Source of the DNA: Alphaproteobacteria bacterium
Lineage (GTDB): Bacteria; Pseudomonadota; Gammaproteobacteria; JAGOUN01
Length of the DNA: 47,691 bases
Direction of reading: 5' to 3'
NCBI GenBank assembly: GCA_021151585.1
Contig: JAGKWX010000014.1
Span: forward strand, 1 to 47,691
The position numbers and the translations under genes were made by a program. Under the pieces are notes generated by a model that was not told the DNA's origin, did not search any database, and worked only from the letters and a program-made list of their open reading frames with translations. This document shows, in pieces, positions 25,870-33,680 of this stretch. Positions within the stretch are counted from its first letter, which is position 1. The number at the start of each line of letters is the position of its first letter.

Positions 25870-27236
25870 AATTATTGCGCAATCATATATGGCTGCTACC
25901 ACTTTTTGTTTTGTTTATTAGTTCTACTTATTTTTCGCCTGGCCTCATGCTGGACATCGATAATCTCAAGTACTTAGGCATTGCCTGGGGTATGCAACAT
26001 ACGGGTCATTATATTATTCCGGTGGCTAATGGAGAGCTTTATACCGATAAACCTCCGCTACTCTTTTGGATGATTATTATTTGTTGGCGTATTTTTGGTG
26101 TGAATATGCTGGCATTGCAATTCATGATTTGTCTTGTCATGAGTCTCTGGGTTGTATTAGCTAGGGCAACATATGCAACGCTGTTTCCGGACGATGCTAT
26201 TGGTAAAAATTTATTACCTTACTTAGTTATAGGTTGTTTTGGTTTTTTTGATTATGCTCATTTTTTGCATGTGGATTTGTTTTTAGTTTTAGGGGTTTTG
26301 CTAGCTAATTTAGGAATAGTGCGATATCTATGTAATGATTCACGACGAGTCTCAAGCATTTTTATTATACTGGGTGTGTTCATTGGTTTGTTTGCTAAAG
26401 GTCCTGTGATTTATGTGTTTAGCTTGTTGCCCTATTTAGTGAATGTTTTGTTAAATAAGTCATGTCGGCATTATTTTAGTAAGATTTTTTCTTCGATGTT
26501 GATAGGCACTTTATTATTTATTTGTGCCTGGGTGATTCCTGTTTTTTTTAACGCAAATCATGAATTTTTACAGCAAATAGTATATGGCCAGATTGCCCAT
26601 CGCGCTGTTACCCATAGCGATAAATCCTATTTTTTATTTTACTTTATTAAGTTGCTTTATATCTTATTGCCTTGGTCATTAGCATTGATTTTTATACGAA
26701 AATTTACGGCTACCGTGAGGGGTATGTGTAAAAGTAACTTGTTTATTTTCTTGGTTATTATGGTTGGTGTTTTGATCCTTACCAGTTTTGGTCAAAAACG
26801 TTTTTGGTATCTTTTACCGTGTATTCCTTATGCGTTAATCATTTTTAGCCGCTTTTTTGTTGATCATTTCTTGGGCAGGATAAGATCTGTCAAGATAACC
26901 GCATTTGTTATCGCGGTGACTTACTTTGCCATGAGTCCTTATTTTTTTGCTAAAGAAGAATCGGCAAAACAAGTCAACCAAATTGCTGCTATTCTCCAGC
27001 AGGCGTCGAGAAATAATGTTGGGATTGCTGTTTTTTCAAGTGGTAGTACTAGTTATGCATTTAATTATTTCACCAGGATGTTGCTGATTCCAGTCATTAG
27101 TGATGCCGCAGGTATTCAAGCATGGCTAGTCCAACATCCGTATGGTTTTGTTATCTCAAAATTCAAAACATGCCCACCCTCGACTCAGGTGAGACTAGAG
27201 TCAGGGGGTGCGGCTTTGCTTTGTCAGGGTTATTGA
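25866..27236 (+). CDS. ArnT/PMT-like glycosyltransferase (GT39-type)
   Basis: A 456-residue polytopic protein. It has the first-loop acidic motif LDIDNLKYLGIAWGMQHTG and the downstream YTDKPPLLFWMIIICWRIFG, which together mark the ArnT/PMT_2 family of undecaprenyl-phosphate-sugar transferases (GT-C fold). About ten membrane helices run to residue 360, followed by a soluble C-terminal domain with CPPSTQVRLESGG. ArnT adds 4-amino-4-deoxyarabinose to lipid A; the substrate of this homologue cannot be read and no arn operon is nearby. The stop overlaps the convergent pyrG stop by 7 nt. Confidence 0.8.
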   Translation: MKLLRNHIWLLPLFVLFISSTYFSPGLMLDIDNLKYLGIAWGMQHTGHYIIPVANGELYTDKPPLLFWMIIICWRIFGVNMLALQFMICLVMSLWVVLARATYATLFPDDAIGKNLLPYLVIGCFGFFDYAHFLHVDLFLVLGVLLANLGIVRYLCNDSRRVSSIFIILGVFIGLFAKGPVIYVFSLLPYLVNVLLNKSCRHYFSKIFSSMLIGTLLFICAWVIPVFFNANHEFLQQIVYGQIAHRAVTHSDKSYFLFYFIKLLYILLPWSLALIFIRKFTATVRGMCKSNLFIFLVIMVGVLILTSFGQKRFWYLLPCIPYALIIFSRFFVDHFLGRIRSVKITAFVIAVTYFAMSPYFFAKEESAKQVNQIAAILQQASRNNVGIAVFSSGSTSYAFNYFTRMLLIPVISDAAGIQAWLVQHPYGFVISKFKTCPPSTQVRLESGGAALLCQGY

Positions 27237-28867
27237 TGACTTATTGCCTCTCTTTTCTTTTTAGAGGCTTCAATAAAACCTGTAAATAGTGGATGACCAT
27301 AACGTGGTGTTGATGTGAATTCAGGGTGGAATTGACATGCCAGAAACCACGGGTGATTTGGAATTTCAATCATTTCGACGAGATTACCATCAGCAGAGCG
27401 TCCTGAAATTTTGAGACCTGCTTGTTCTAATTTGCCAATCCACTGATTATTGACTTCGTAGCGATGACGATGGCGTTCAATAATTTCATCTTTACCATAT
27501 AATTTTTCTGCCAAGCTATTTGGTGCTAGTTTGCAACGATAGCCGCCCAAGCGCATAGTGCCACCTTTATCGGTTTCTTCAGTTCGTTGTTGCACATTTC
27601 CGTGCTCGTCTTGCCATTCACTAATGAGTGCAACAACAGGATAAGTTGTATTGCTATCAAATTCGGTGCTATTCGCATGTGGCATACCAGCTTTATTTCG
27701 CGCAAATTCAATCAGCGCAACCTGCATACCAAGACAAATACCTAAATAAGGGATTTGCTTTTCGCGAGCAAATTCTGCCGTAAGGATCTTACCTTCAATG
27801 CCACGTTTGCCAAAGCCGCCGGGTACGAGTATACCGTTTAATCCTTCTAAAATGCTGGTGCCATCGCGTTCAATGCTTTCAGAATCAATATACCGAATAT
27901 TGACCTTCGTGCGTGTTTCGATGCCGGCGTGTATTAGTGCTTCTGATAATGATTTATAAGAATCAGTTAAGTCCATATATTTGCCGACCATGCCGATAGT
28001 GACAGTAGTTAATGGATTGGTTTGAGCGGCAACAACACGTTCCCATTCGCTTAAATCTGCAGGCTGGGTACGCATGCTCATCATTTGCACAATAATCTCA
28101 TCGAGGCCTTGTCGGTGTAGTTCGATAGGAATACGATAAATCGTATCGACATCATATAATGGAATGACCGCGCGCTTTTCAACGTTTGTAAATAAGGCAA
28201 TTTTAGTGCGTTCATTTTCCGGTAATTCTTGTTCGCAACGGCATAGCAATATGTCTGGTTGAATTCCAATAGAGCGCATTTCTTTTACAGAGTGTTGCGT
28301 TGGTTTGGTTTTGATTTCACCGGCAGTTTTTAAGTAAGGCACCAGGGTCAAGTGAATAAATAACGCCTGTTCACGACCGAGCTCGATGCGCATTTGCCGG
28401 ATGGCCTCTAAAAATGGTAGAGATTCGATATCGCCGACAGTGCCGCCAATTTCAATCAATGCTACATCAGCGTCTTGTGTGCCATGACAAATACAGCGCT
28501 TGATTTCGTCGGTAATATGCGGAATAACTTGGACGGTGCCGCCCAAATAGTCGCCACGACGTTCTTTTTTAATCACATTGGCATAGACGCGTCCGGTAGT
28601 AAAATTGTTTGCTTTGGTCATTTTCATGCGCACAAAGCGTTCATAATGGCCAAGATCGAGATCTGTTTCTGCGCCATCTTCTGTTACAAAAACTTCGCCG
28701 TGTTGGAAAGGGCTCATGGTGCCTGGATCAACATTAATGTATGGATCCAGCTTCATCATAGTTACTTTGAGGCCGCGAGATTCTAAGATAGCTGCTAAAG
28801 AAGATGCTGCGATGCCTTTGCCTAAAGAAGAAACAACACCGCCAGTGATAAATATAAACTGTGTCAT
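27230..28867 (-). CDS. pyrG: CTP synthase
   Basis: Converts UTP to CTP with glutamine. From ATG 28867 the protein is 545 residues, identical in length to E. coli PyrG, and starts TQFIFITGGVVSSLGKGIAA with the synthetase P-loop. The glutaminase half has GICLGMQVALIEFARNKAG with the catalytic Cys and FHPEFTSTP with its His. A longer open frame from ATG 28933 would add 22 hydrophobic residues that are not part of the family and is rejected. In E. coli pyrG precedes eno, but here it stands alone and converges on the glycosyltransferase gene. Confidence 0.97.
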   Translation of the reverse strand: MTQFIFITGGVVSSLGKGIAASSLAAILESRGLKVTMMKLDPYINVDPGTMSPFQHGEVFVTEDGAETDLDLGHYERFVRMKMTKANNFTTGRVYANVIKKERRGDYLGGTVQVIPHITDEIKRCICHGTQDADVALIEIGGTVGDIESLPFLEAIRQMRIELGREQALFIHLTLVPYLKTAGEIKTKPTQHSVKEMRSIGIQPDILLCRCEQELPENERTKIALFTNVEKRAVIPLYDVDTIYRIPIELHRQGLDEIIVQMMSMRTQPADLSEWERVVAAQTNPLTTVTIGMVGKYMDLTDSYKSLSEALIHAGIETRTKVNIRYIDSESIERDGTSILEGLNGILVPGGFGKRGIEGKILTAEFAREKQIPYLGICLGMQVALIEFARNKAGMPHANSTEFDSNTTYPVVALISEWQDEHGNVQQRTEETDKGGTMRLGGYRCKLAPNSLAEKLYGKDEIIERHRHRYEVNNQWIGKLEQAGLKISGRSADGNLVEMIEIPNHPWFLACQFHPEFTSTPRYGHPLFTGFIEASKKKREAISHQ

Positions 28868-29051
28868 GAGATTATCTATGTGGAAAGAAAAAAAGATAGC
28901 AAAATATGGCATGGGTTGCAATAATATTGGCATTGATTTTTTTTGCTGCCTATCTTGTTAACGTAAATCAGGGTCTTAAGCTGATTCGCTAGGATGTTCA
29001 CTGCTGCATTTATGTTGGAGGGCGGTTGCTTGAATGATGTCGAGTTAAGTT

Positions 29052-29702
29052 ATGCCACTGAATTTTGTTGTCGAGCCTTCTTGTGAATATTGTGCGATAA
29101 ATACTTTTTGTCGTAATGCTCAAGAAGCGAGTATTGCGACGCAGCGCCATCATTTGAAGAAAAAACAACAACTTCCTCTGGCACAGGCAAAGTTTAAAAG
29201 CTTGTATGCTGTGCAAAGTGGTGCTTTGAAAGCCTATACGATAGACCCTCATGGGCGTGAAATTATTCATGAATTTTACTTTCAAAATGAAATTTGTGGT
29301 TATGAAGCGATTGCAAGTGGCGCGTATCATTTTTCTGTTCAAGCGCTGTCTGATACAGTATTGTGCGAAGTATCTTATGACTCTTTTTTGCAGTTGATGC
29401 AGCGTAAACCATTGTTGATCAAGGAGGTTTTGTTTTCGTTCAGTCGCCAATTATCGTTTGATGCTGATTTAAAAATTTGCAATGCTCATGAAAGGGTATT
29501 GGCATTTTTATATAATCTTGCTGAGCGTTTATCTCCGTGCGCAACATGTTCAGTATTTAAGCTACCTATGCCTTATAGTGATATTGGTCAATATTTGGGT
29601 TTAACAACTGAAACAGTGAATCGTGTGTTATCTCAACTGAGGCAGGAAAATAAAATTTATTTAGACAACAAACAAATTACCCTGATTTCACCTAAAATAT
29701 GA
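29052..29702 (+). CDS. fnr: FNR-type oxygen-sensing transcription regulator
   Basis: CRP/FNR-family regulator of 216 residues. All four cysteines that hold the oxygen-labile 4Fe-4S cluster in E. coli FNR have counterparts: C11, C14 and C20 in the same C-x2-C-x5-C spacing, and C105 in DTVLCEV, matching Cys122. The C-terminal helix-turn-helix is MPYSDIGQYLGLTTETVNRV. Recognition residues E187 and R191 match FNR, while N190 replaces its Ser212. An extra C163-x2-C166 pair lies before the helix-turn-helix. An FNR box overlaps its stop codon, immediately upstream of hemF-cydPABX. Confidence 0.93.
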   Translation: MPLNFVVEPSCEYCAINTFCRNAQEASIATQRHHLKKKQQLPLAQAKFKSLYAVQSGALKAYTIDPHGREIIHEFYFQNEICGYEAIASGAYHFSVQALSDTVLCEVSYDSFLQLMQRKPLLIKEVLFSFSRQLSFDADLKICNAHERVLAFLYNLAERLSPCATCSVFKLPMPYSDIGQYLGLTTETVNRVLSQLRQENKIYLDNKQITLISPKI

Positions 29703-29740
29703 TGTAGATCAATGTTTATTGTGTCTTTTGATTATACAAT
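29699..29740 (+). promoter_or_regulatory. FNR box and class II-type promoter of hemF-cydPABX
   Basis: ATGAT-GTAG-ATCAA at 29699-29712 matches TTGAT-N4-ATCAA at 9 of 10 defined positions. A -10 TACAAT lies at 29735-29740, which predicts a transcript start near 29747. The box centre (29705.5) then falls at about -41.5, the position of FNR sites at class II activated promoters. The predicted leader is about 22 nt before the hemF ATG. Both the box and the -10 are seen; activity is inferred. Confidence 0.65.
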
Positions 29741-29768
29741 GCTTGGCACCAATATCGTGGGTTAGGTT

Positions 29769-30692
29769 ATGATGTTACAAGAAAGAGTCGCTAAAATCCG
29801 TGCGTATTTGCTCGAGCTTCAATCGACTATTTGTCATCAATTACATCAAATAGATGGCCGGGCAGGTTTTCGTGAAGAACAGTGGTCGCGTCATAGTGAG
29901 TCTGCGCTTGCCGGAGATGGAATCACTTGCATTATGGAAGATGGCGCCATTTTTGAGAAAGCAGGAGTCAATTTTTCCCATGTCCAGGGTAAAAGTTTGC
30001 CAGCATCGGCTAAAGCCACTCGTCAAATTGTTGATCGGCCTTTTGAGGCGCTGGGTGTTTCTTTAGTTATTCATCCAAATAATCCTTTTATACCTACTTC
30101 TCATGCGAATGTTCGCTTTTTCTCAACTAATGATGAGCAGGGCGAGCCAATCTGGTGGTTTGGCGGTGGCTTTGATTTAACTCCATATTATGGTTTTGCA
30201 GAAGATTGTGTGCATTGGCATTCCGTCGCAAAACAAGCCTGCGATCCTTTTGGCGTAGATATTTATCCGGAATTGAAAAAGTGGTGTGATGATTATTTTT
30301 TCATTAAACATCGCAATGAACCACGCGGTATTGGTGGATTATTTTTCGACGACTGGAATCGTTGGGAATATGAAAAATGTTTTTCTTTTATGCAAAGTAT
30401 AGGTAACGCTTTTTTAGAGGCTTATCTTCCTATCGTTGAAAAGCGTAAAAACTTAGTTTTTGGAGAGCGTGAAAAAGCTTTTCAGAAAATGCGTCGCGGA
30501 CGTTATGTCGAATTTAACCTGGTTTATGATCGCGGCACATTATTTGGTTTGCAATCTGGTGGTAGAACAGAATCTATTCTAATGTCTTTACCAAAAGAAG
30601 TGAATTGGGTTTATGATTACAAAGCTGCTCCAGGTTCTGAGGAAGAAAAATTACTCAAAGAATTTTTAATAGCAAGAGAGTGGGTTAAATAG
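29769..30692 (+). CDS. hemF: Oxygen-dependent coproporphyrinogen III oxidase
   Basis: Decarboxylates coproporphyrinogen III to protoporphyrinogen IX with O2 in haem synthesis. The 307-residue protein (E. coli HemF 299) has FSHVQGKSLPASAKATRQ, HPNNPFIPTSHANVRFFS with catalytic/substrate His residues, WWFGGGFDLTPYYGF, and the C-terminal FNLVYDRGTLFGLQSGGRTE. Two adjacent ATGs at 29769 and 29772 are possible starts. It is the first gene of a tight cluster: cydP begins 2 nt after its stop, consistent with haem supply for the bd oxidase. Confidence 0.96.
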   Translation: MMLQERVAKIRAYLLELQSTICHQLHQIDGRAGFREEQWSRHSESALAGDGITCIMEDGAIFEKAGVNFSHVQGKSLPASAKATRQIVDRPFEALGVSLVIHPNNPFIPTSHANVRFFSTNDEQGEPIWWFGGGFDLTPYYGFAEDCVHWHSVAKQACDPFGVDIYPELKKWCDDYFFIKHRNEPRGIGGLFFDDWNRWEYEKCFSFMQSIGNAFLEAYLPIVEKRKNLVFGEREKAFQKMRRGRYVEFNLVYDRGTLFGLQSGGRTESILMSLPKEVNWVYDYKAAPGSEEEKLLKEFLIAREWVK

Positions 30693-30694
30693 CC

Positions 30695-30871
30695 ATGCGT
30701 TTAAAAAATATTTCTCTAAAATTAGAAATCATTTTTTCGCTTATGATTAAATTCATTCTTTTATACATTATTTGGAAAATATGTTTTGCACATCCAATAG
30801 ATGAGCACTTAACGGCGTCGTCGGTGAGCAATCATATTATTATCTCAACACAAGCTCGAGGATCACTATGA
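30695..30871 (+). CDS. cydP: Cytochrome bd oxidase small subunit CydP
   Basis: A 58-codon gene starting MRLKNISLKLEIIFSLMIKF and continuing through ILLYIIWKICFAHPIDEHLT. The basic start, single hydrophobic helix containing LxxIK, and aromatic-Phe-x-His-Pro exit resemble CydP, a small protein encoded upstream of cydAB in several gammaproteobacteria. It fills the hemF-cydA gap exactly: 2 nt after hemF and overlapping cydA by 4 nt (ATGA). A single membrane pass with an extracytoplasmic tail is inferred. The function is presumed association with or assembly of cytochrome bd. Confidence 0.75.
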   Translation: MRLKNISLKLEIIFSLMIKFILLYIIWKICFAHPIDEHLTASSVSNHIIISTQARGSL

Positions 30872-32412
30872 TTAGTCCTGATGTCGTCGCGTTATCGCGT
30901 TTTCAATTTGGTATGACAGCGTTATATCATTTTTTATTTGTTCCATTAACGCTAGGGTTGTCAGTGTTACTTGGCATTATGGAAACTGTGTACGTCATGA
31001 CGCAGAACAAAATTTGGCGAGATATGACTAAGTTTTGGGGCGTTTTATTTGGCATTAACTTTGTCATGGGCGTATCCACAGGTATTACGATGGAGTTTCA
31101 GTTCGGTACCAATTGGGCATATTATTCCCATTATGTGGGTGACATTTTTGGTGTGCCGTTAGCGATTGAAGGAATGATGGCTTTTTTCTTGGAAGCAACT
31201 TTTGTCGGCATGTTTTTTTTCGGTTGGAATCGGCTGTCACAAAGAGGGCATTTGGCTGTGACATGGCTCGTTGCTTTAGGAACCAATTTATCTGCTTTAT
31301 GGATTTTGATTGCGAATGGCTGGATGCAGCACCCAACGGGTTCATATTTCAATTTCCACACCATGCGTATGGAAGTTAAAAGTTTTTATGATGTTTTGTT
31401 TAATCCTGTTGCACAAGCTAAATTTGTACATACGATTAGCGCTGGTTATGTTACAGGTTCTGTGTTTGTTTTAGCGATTAGTGCATTTTATTTATTGCGT
31501 CGACGTTGTGTTGATTTAGCAAAACGTTCAATGATTGTTGCTGCTGGTTTTGGTTTGGCTTCTGCGCTTTCAGTTGTGGTTTTAGGTGATGAGAGTGGTT
31601 ATGTTGCTAATCAAGATCAAAAAATGAAAATTGCAGCGATGGAAGGTATGTGGGAAACAGAGGCCGCGCCTGCAAACTTTAACCTGATTGGTTTTCCTGA
31701 TCAACAAGCTCATGAGACTCGGGGTACAGTGCAAATTCCATTCATGCTCGGCCTGATTGCAACTCGTTCGATTAATGAGCCTTTATACGGTATTAATGAT
31801 CTTGTCGCGCAAAATCAGCAAAAAATACGCGATGGATTGATTGCCTATAATGCATTAGTCGACTTGATGAAAGATCCAAATAATCTATCAGCTCAAGCGA
31901 CATTAAAAGAGCATGAAAACAATTTAGGTTATGCATTATTGTTGAAAAAATATTCCGATAATATTGCTGAGTCTTCGCAAGCTGAAATTCAAGCAGCTGC
32001 TTGGGATACCGTGCCTCAAGTTGCACCATTATTTTGGAGTTTTAGGGTGATGGTGGCTTGTGGTTTTTGGTTTATTGCTTTGTTTGTTTGTGCATTTTAT
32101 TTGAGTGTCAAACAACGTTTAAACACGCGTTGGTTTCTCTGGGCAGCATTCTTAAGTTTACCTTTGCCATGGTTGGCGGCGGAGTTGGGCTGGGTAGTTG
32201 CGGAAGTAGGGCGTCAACCTTGGGTGATCGAAGGGATATTGCCTACTTTCCTTGGGACTTCTTCTTTAAGCGCAGCAAACATATGGGTTAGTGTTGGTGG
32301 CTTTGTTGCTCTTTACAGTTTTTTGGCCTGCATCGAAGTATATTTGATGGTGAAATATATTCGTTTGGGGCCAGAATATTCATTAAAACATTCAGGAAAA
32401 GATTATGCTTGA
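30868..32412 (+). CDS. cydA: Cytochrome bd ubiquinol oxidase subunit I
   Basis: Quinol-oxidising, haem-bearing subunit of the high-affinity bd oxidase in the inner membrane. The 514 residues (E. coli 522) include the haem ligands expected from E. coli: H21 (LYHFLF), H188 (AKFVHTISAGY) and M395 (SFRVMVACGF). Conserved E101 and E109 lie in the proton path near IEGMMAFFLEATFVGMF, and GRQPW is at 448-452. A long soluble Q-loop at about 250-385 marks the long-form oxidase. It overlaps cydP by 4 nt and cydB by 8 nt. Confidence 0.97.
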   Translation: MISPDVVALSRFQFGMTALYHFLFVPLTLGLSVLLGIMETVYVMTQNKIWRDMTKFWGVLFGINFVMGVSTGITMEFQFGTNWAYYSHYVGDIFGVPLAIEGMMAFFLEATFVGMFFFGWNRLSQRGHLAVTWLVALGTNLSALWILIANGWMQHPTGSYFNFHTMRMEVKSFYDVLFNPVAQAKFVHTISAGYVTGSVFVLAISAFYLLRRRCVDLAKRSMIVAAGFGLASALSVVVLGDESGYVANQDQKMKIAAMEGMWETEAAPANFNLIGFPDQQAHETRGTVQIPFMLGLIATRSINEPLYGINDLVAQNQQKIRDGLIAYNALVDLMKDPNNLSAQATLKEHENNLGYALLLKKYSDNIAESSQAEIQAAAWDTVPQVAPLFWSFRVMVACGFWFIALFVCAFYLSVKQRLNTRWFLWAAFLSLPLPWLAAELGWVVAEVGRQPWVIEGILPTFLGTSSLSAANIWVSVGGFVALYSFLACIEVYLMVKYIRLGPEYSLKHSGKDYA

Positions 32413-33544
32413 TTATGAAATTTTAAGAGTTATTTGGTGGTTGTTGCTAGGTGTTTTGCTCGTTGGATTTGCCGTAACCGATGGCTTTGATTTAGGGGTT
32501 GGTATGTTATTGCACCGTGTTGCCAAAACCAATGATGAGCGTCGCGTGGCCATTAATACGATTGCTCCTACTTGGGAAGGAAATCAAGTGTGGTTTATTT
32601 TAGGTGGGGGTGCTATTTTTGCTGCTTGGCCCGCCTTGTACGCTATGGCTTTTTCAGGTTTTTATTTTGGCCTTTTGCTAGTGTTATTTGGCTTAATATT
32701 GAGACCTGTTGGATTTAAATATCGTAGTAAAATCGATAGCACTCGATGGCGAGCAGCGTGGGACTTTGCTTTATTTTTGGGTGGTTTTGTTCCTTCGCTA
32801 GTTTTTGGTGTCGCGATTGGTAATGCCTTGCAGGGCGCACCGTTTTACTACGATGAAACGTATCGCAGCTTTTATGAGGGAACTTTTTTTGGCTTATTGA
32901 ATCCTTTTGCCTTGCTTTGCGGACTTGTCAGTGTGTCTATGTTGGCAATGCATGGCGCGATTTATCTGACAGTAAAAACAGAAGGCCTAGTTCAGGCTCG
33001 CTCAGTATTTTATGCGCGTTTGATGGGCTTGGTGACGATTGTTCTATTTGCGATTGCTGGTTGGTTGGTGGCGCATGATATACAAGGTTTTGTTTTGACT
33101 AGTGTTGCGACGCCAGCAGCAGAATCTTCTCCTTTTGGCGCGACTGTTGTTATGTCAGTTGGCGCTTGGATGCATAATTACCATCAACTTCCATGGCTTA
33201 TGTTGGTCCCAGCTTTGGGCTTTGTAGGAGTTTTATTTGCGATTGTATGTGTTAGTCGTCAATATTATTGTTTTGCCTGGTTTAGCAGTGCGCTTTCGAT
33301 ATCGGCTATTATTGCAACAGTTGGCGTTAGCATGTTTCCATTTATTTTACCATCAACGGTGAATCCGAATATGAGCTTATTATTGTGGAATGCTTCTTCA
33401 AGCCAGTTAACGTTATTTATTATGCTGATTGCGGCAGTGATTTTTGTGCCAATTATTTTGGCTTATACCAGTTGGGTGTACTACGTTATGCGCGGCAAAG
33501 TCACAGAAAAATATATTCGCACTCATGATCATGATGTTTATTAG
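32405..33544 (+). CDS. cydB: Cytochrome bd ubiquinol oxidase subunit II
   Basis: Partner of CydA that stabilises the oxidase. The 379-residue protein (E. coli 379) has the N-terminal DGFDLGVGMLLHRVAKTNDE and APTWEGNQVWFILGGGAIFA signatures, eight or so membrane helices, and the terminal segment YTSWVYYVMRGKVTEKYI typical of CydB. It overlaps cydA by 8 nt and is followed after 12 nt by cydX. Confidence 0.97.
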   Translation: MLDYEILRVIWWLLLGVLLVGFAVTDGFDLGVGMLLHRVAKTNDERRVAINTIAPTWEGNQVWFILGGGAIFAAWPALYAMAFSGFYFGLLLVLFGLILRPVGFKYRSKIDSTRWRAAWDFALFLGGFVPSLVFGVAIGNALQGAPFYYDETYRSFYEGTFFGLLNPFALLCGLVSVSMLAMHGAIYLTVKTEGLVQARSVFYARLMGLVTIVLFAIAGWLVAHDIQGFVLTSVATPAAESSPFGATVVMSVGAWMHNYHQLPWLMLVPALGFVGVLFAIVCVSRQYYCFAWFSSALSISAIIATVGVSMFPFILPSTVNPNMSLLLWNASSSQLTLFIMLIAAVIFVPIILAYTSWVYYVMRGKVTEKYIRTHDHDVY

Positions 33545-33556
33545 GAGATAAAAAAT

Positions 33557-33649
33557 ATGTGGTATTTTGCATGGATTCTAGGCACTGGCTTGGCCTGTTC
33601 TCTAGCAGTATTAAATGCGTTGTGGTTTGAATTGCGTGAGCAAGATTGA
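33557..33649 (+). CDS. cydX: Cytochrome bd small subunit CydX
   Basis: A 30-residue protein, MWYFAWILGTGLACSLAVLN followed by ALWFELREQD. The first ten residues match E. coli CydX (MWYFAWILGT), a single-helix subunit needed for stable bd oxidase. The ribosome-binding site AGGAGA is 8 nt upstream. It is shorter than E. coli CydX (37 residues) but ends, like it, in an acidic tail. Because of its size it is easily missed by gene callers. It closes the hemF-cydPABX cluster. Confidence 0.93.
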   Translation: MWYFAWILGTGLACSLAVLNALWFELREQD

Positions 33650-33680
33650 GCTTGATGTCACGCGCAACTTAAACACGCCG

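Noticed and set aside
28868..28933. N-terminal extension of pyrG to ATG 28933
   Set aside because: The extra 22 residues are hydrophobic and unrelated; ATG 28867 gives exactly 545 residues, the E. coli length.
29010..29450. Minus-strand open frame of 146 codons overlapping fnr
   Set aside because: Basic, Arg/Gln-rich composition typical of shadow translation; fnr on the other strand has all family hallmarks.
30743..30756. Second FNR box upstream of cydA (ATGAT-TAAA-TTCAT)
   Set aside because: It matches the consensus at only 7 of 10 positions and lies inside cydP coding sequence; the hemF-proximal site is much better.
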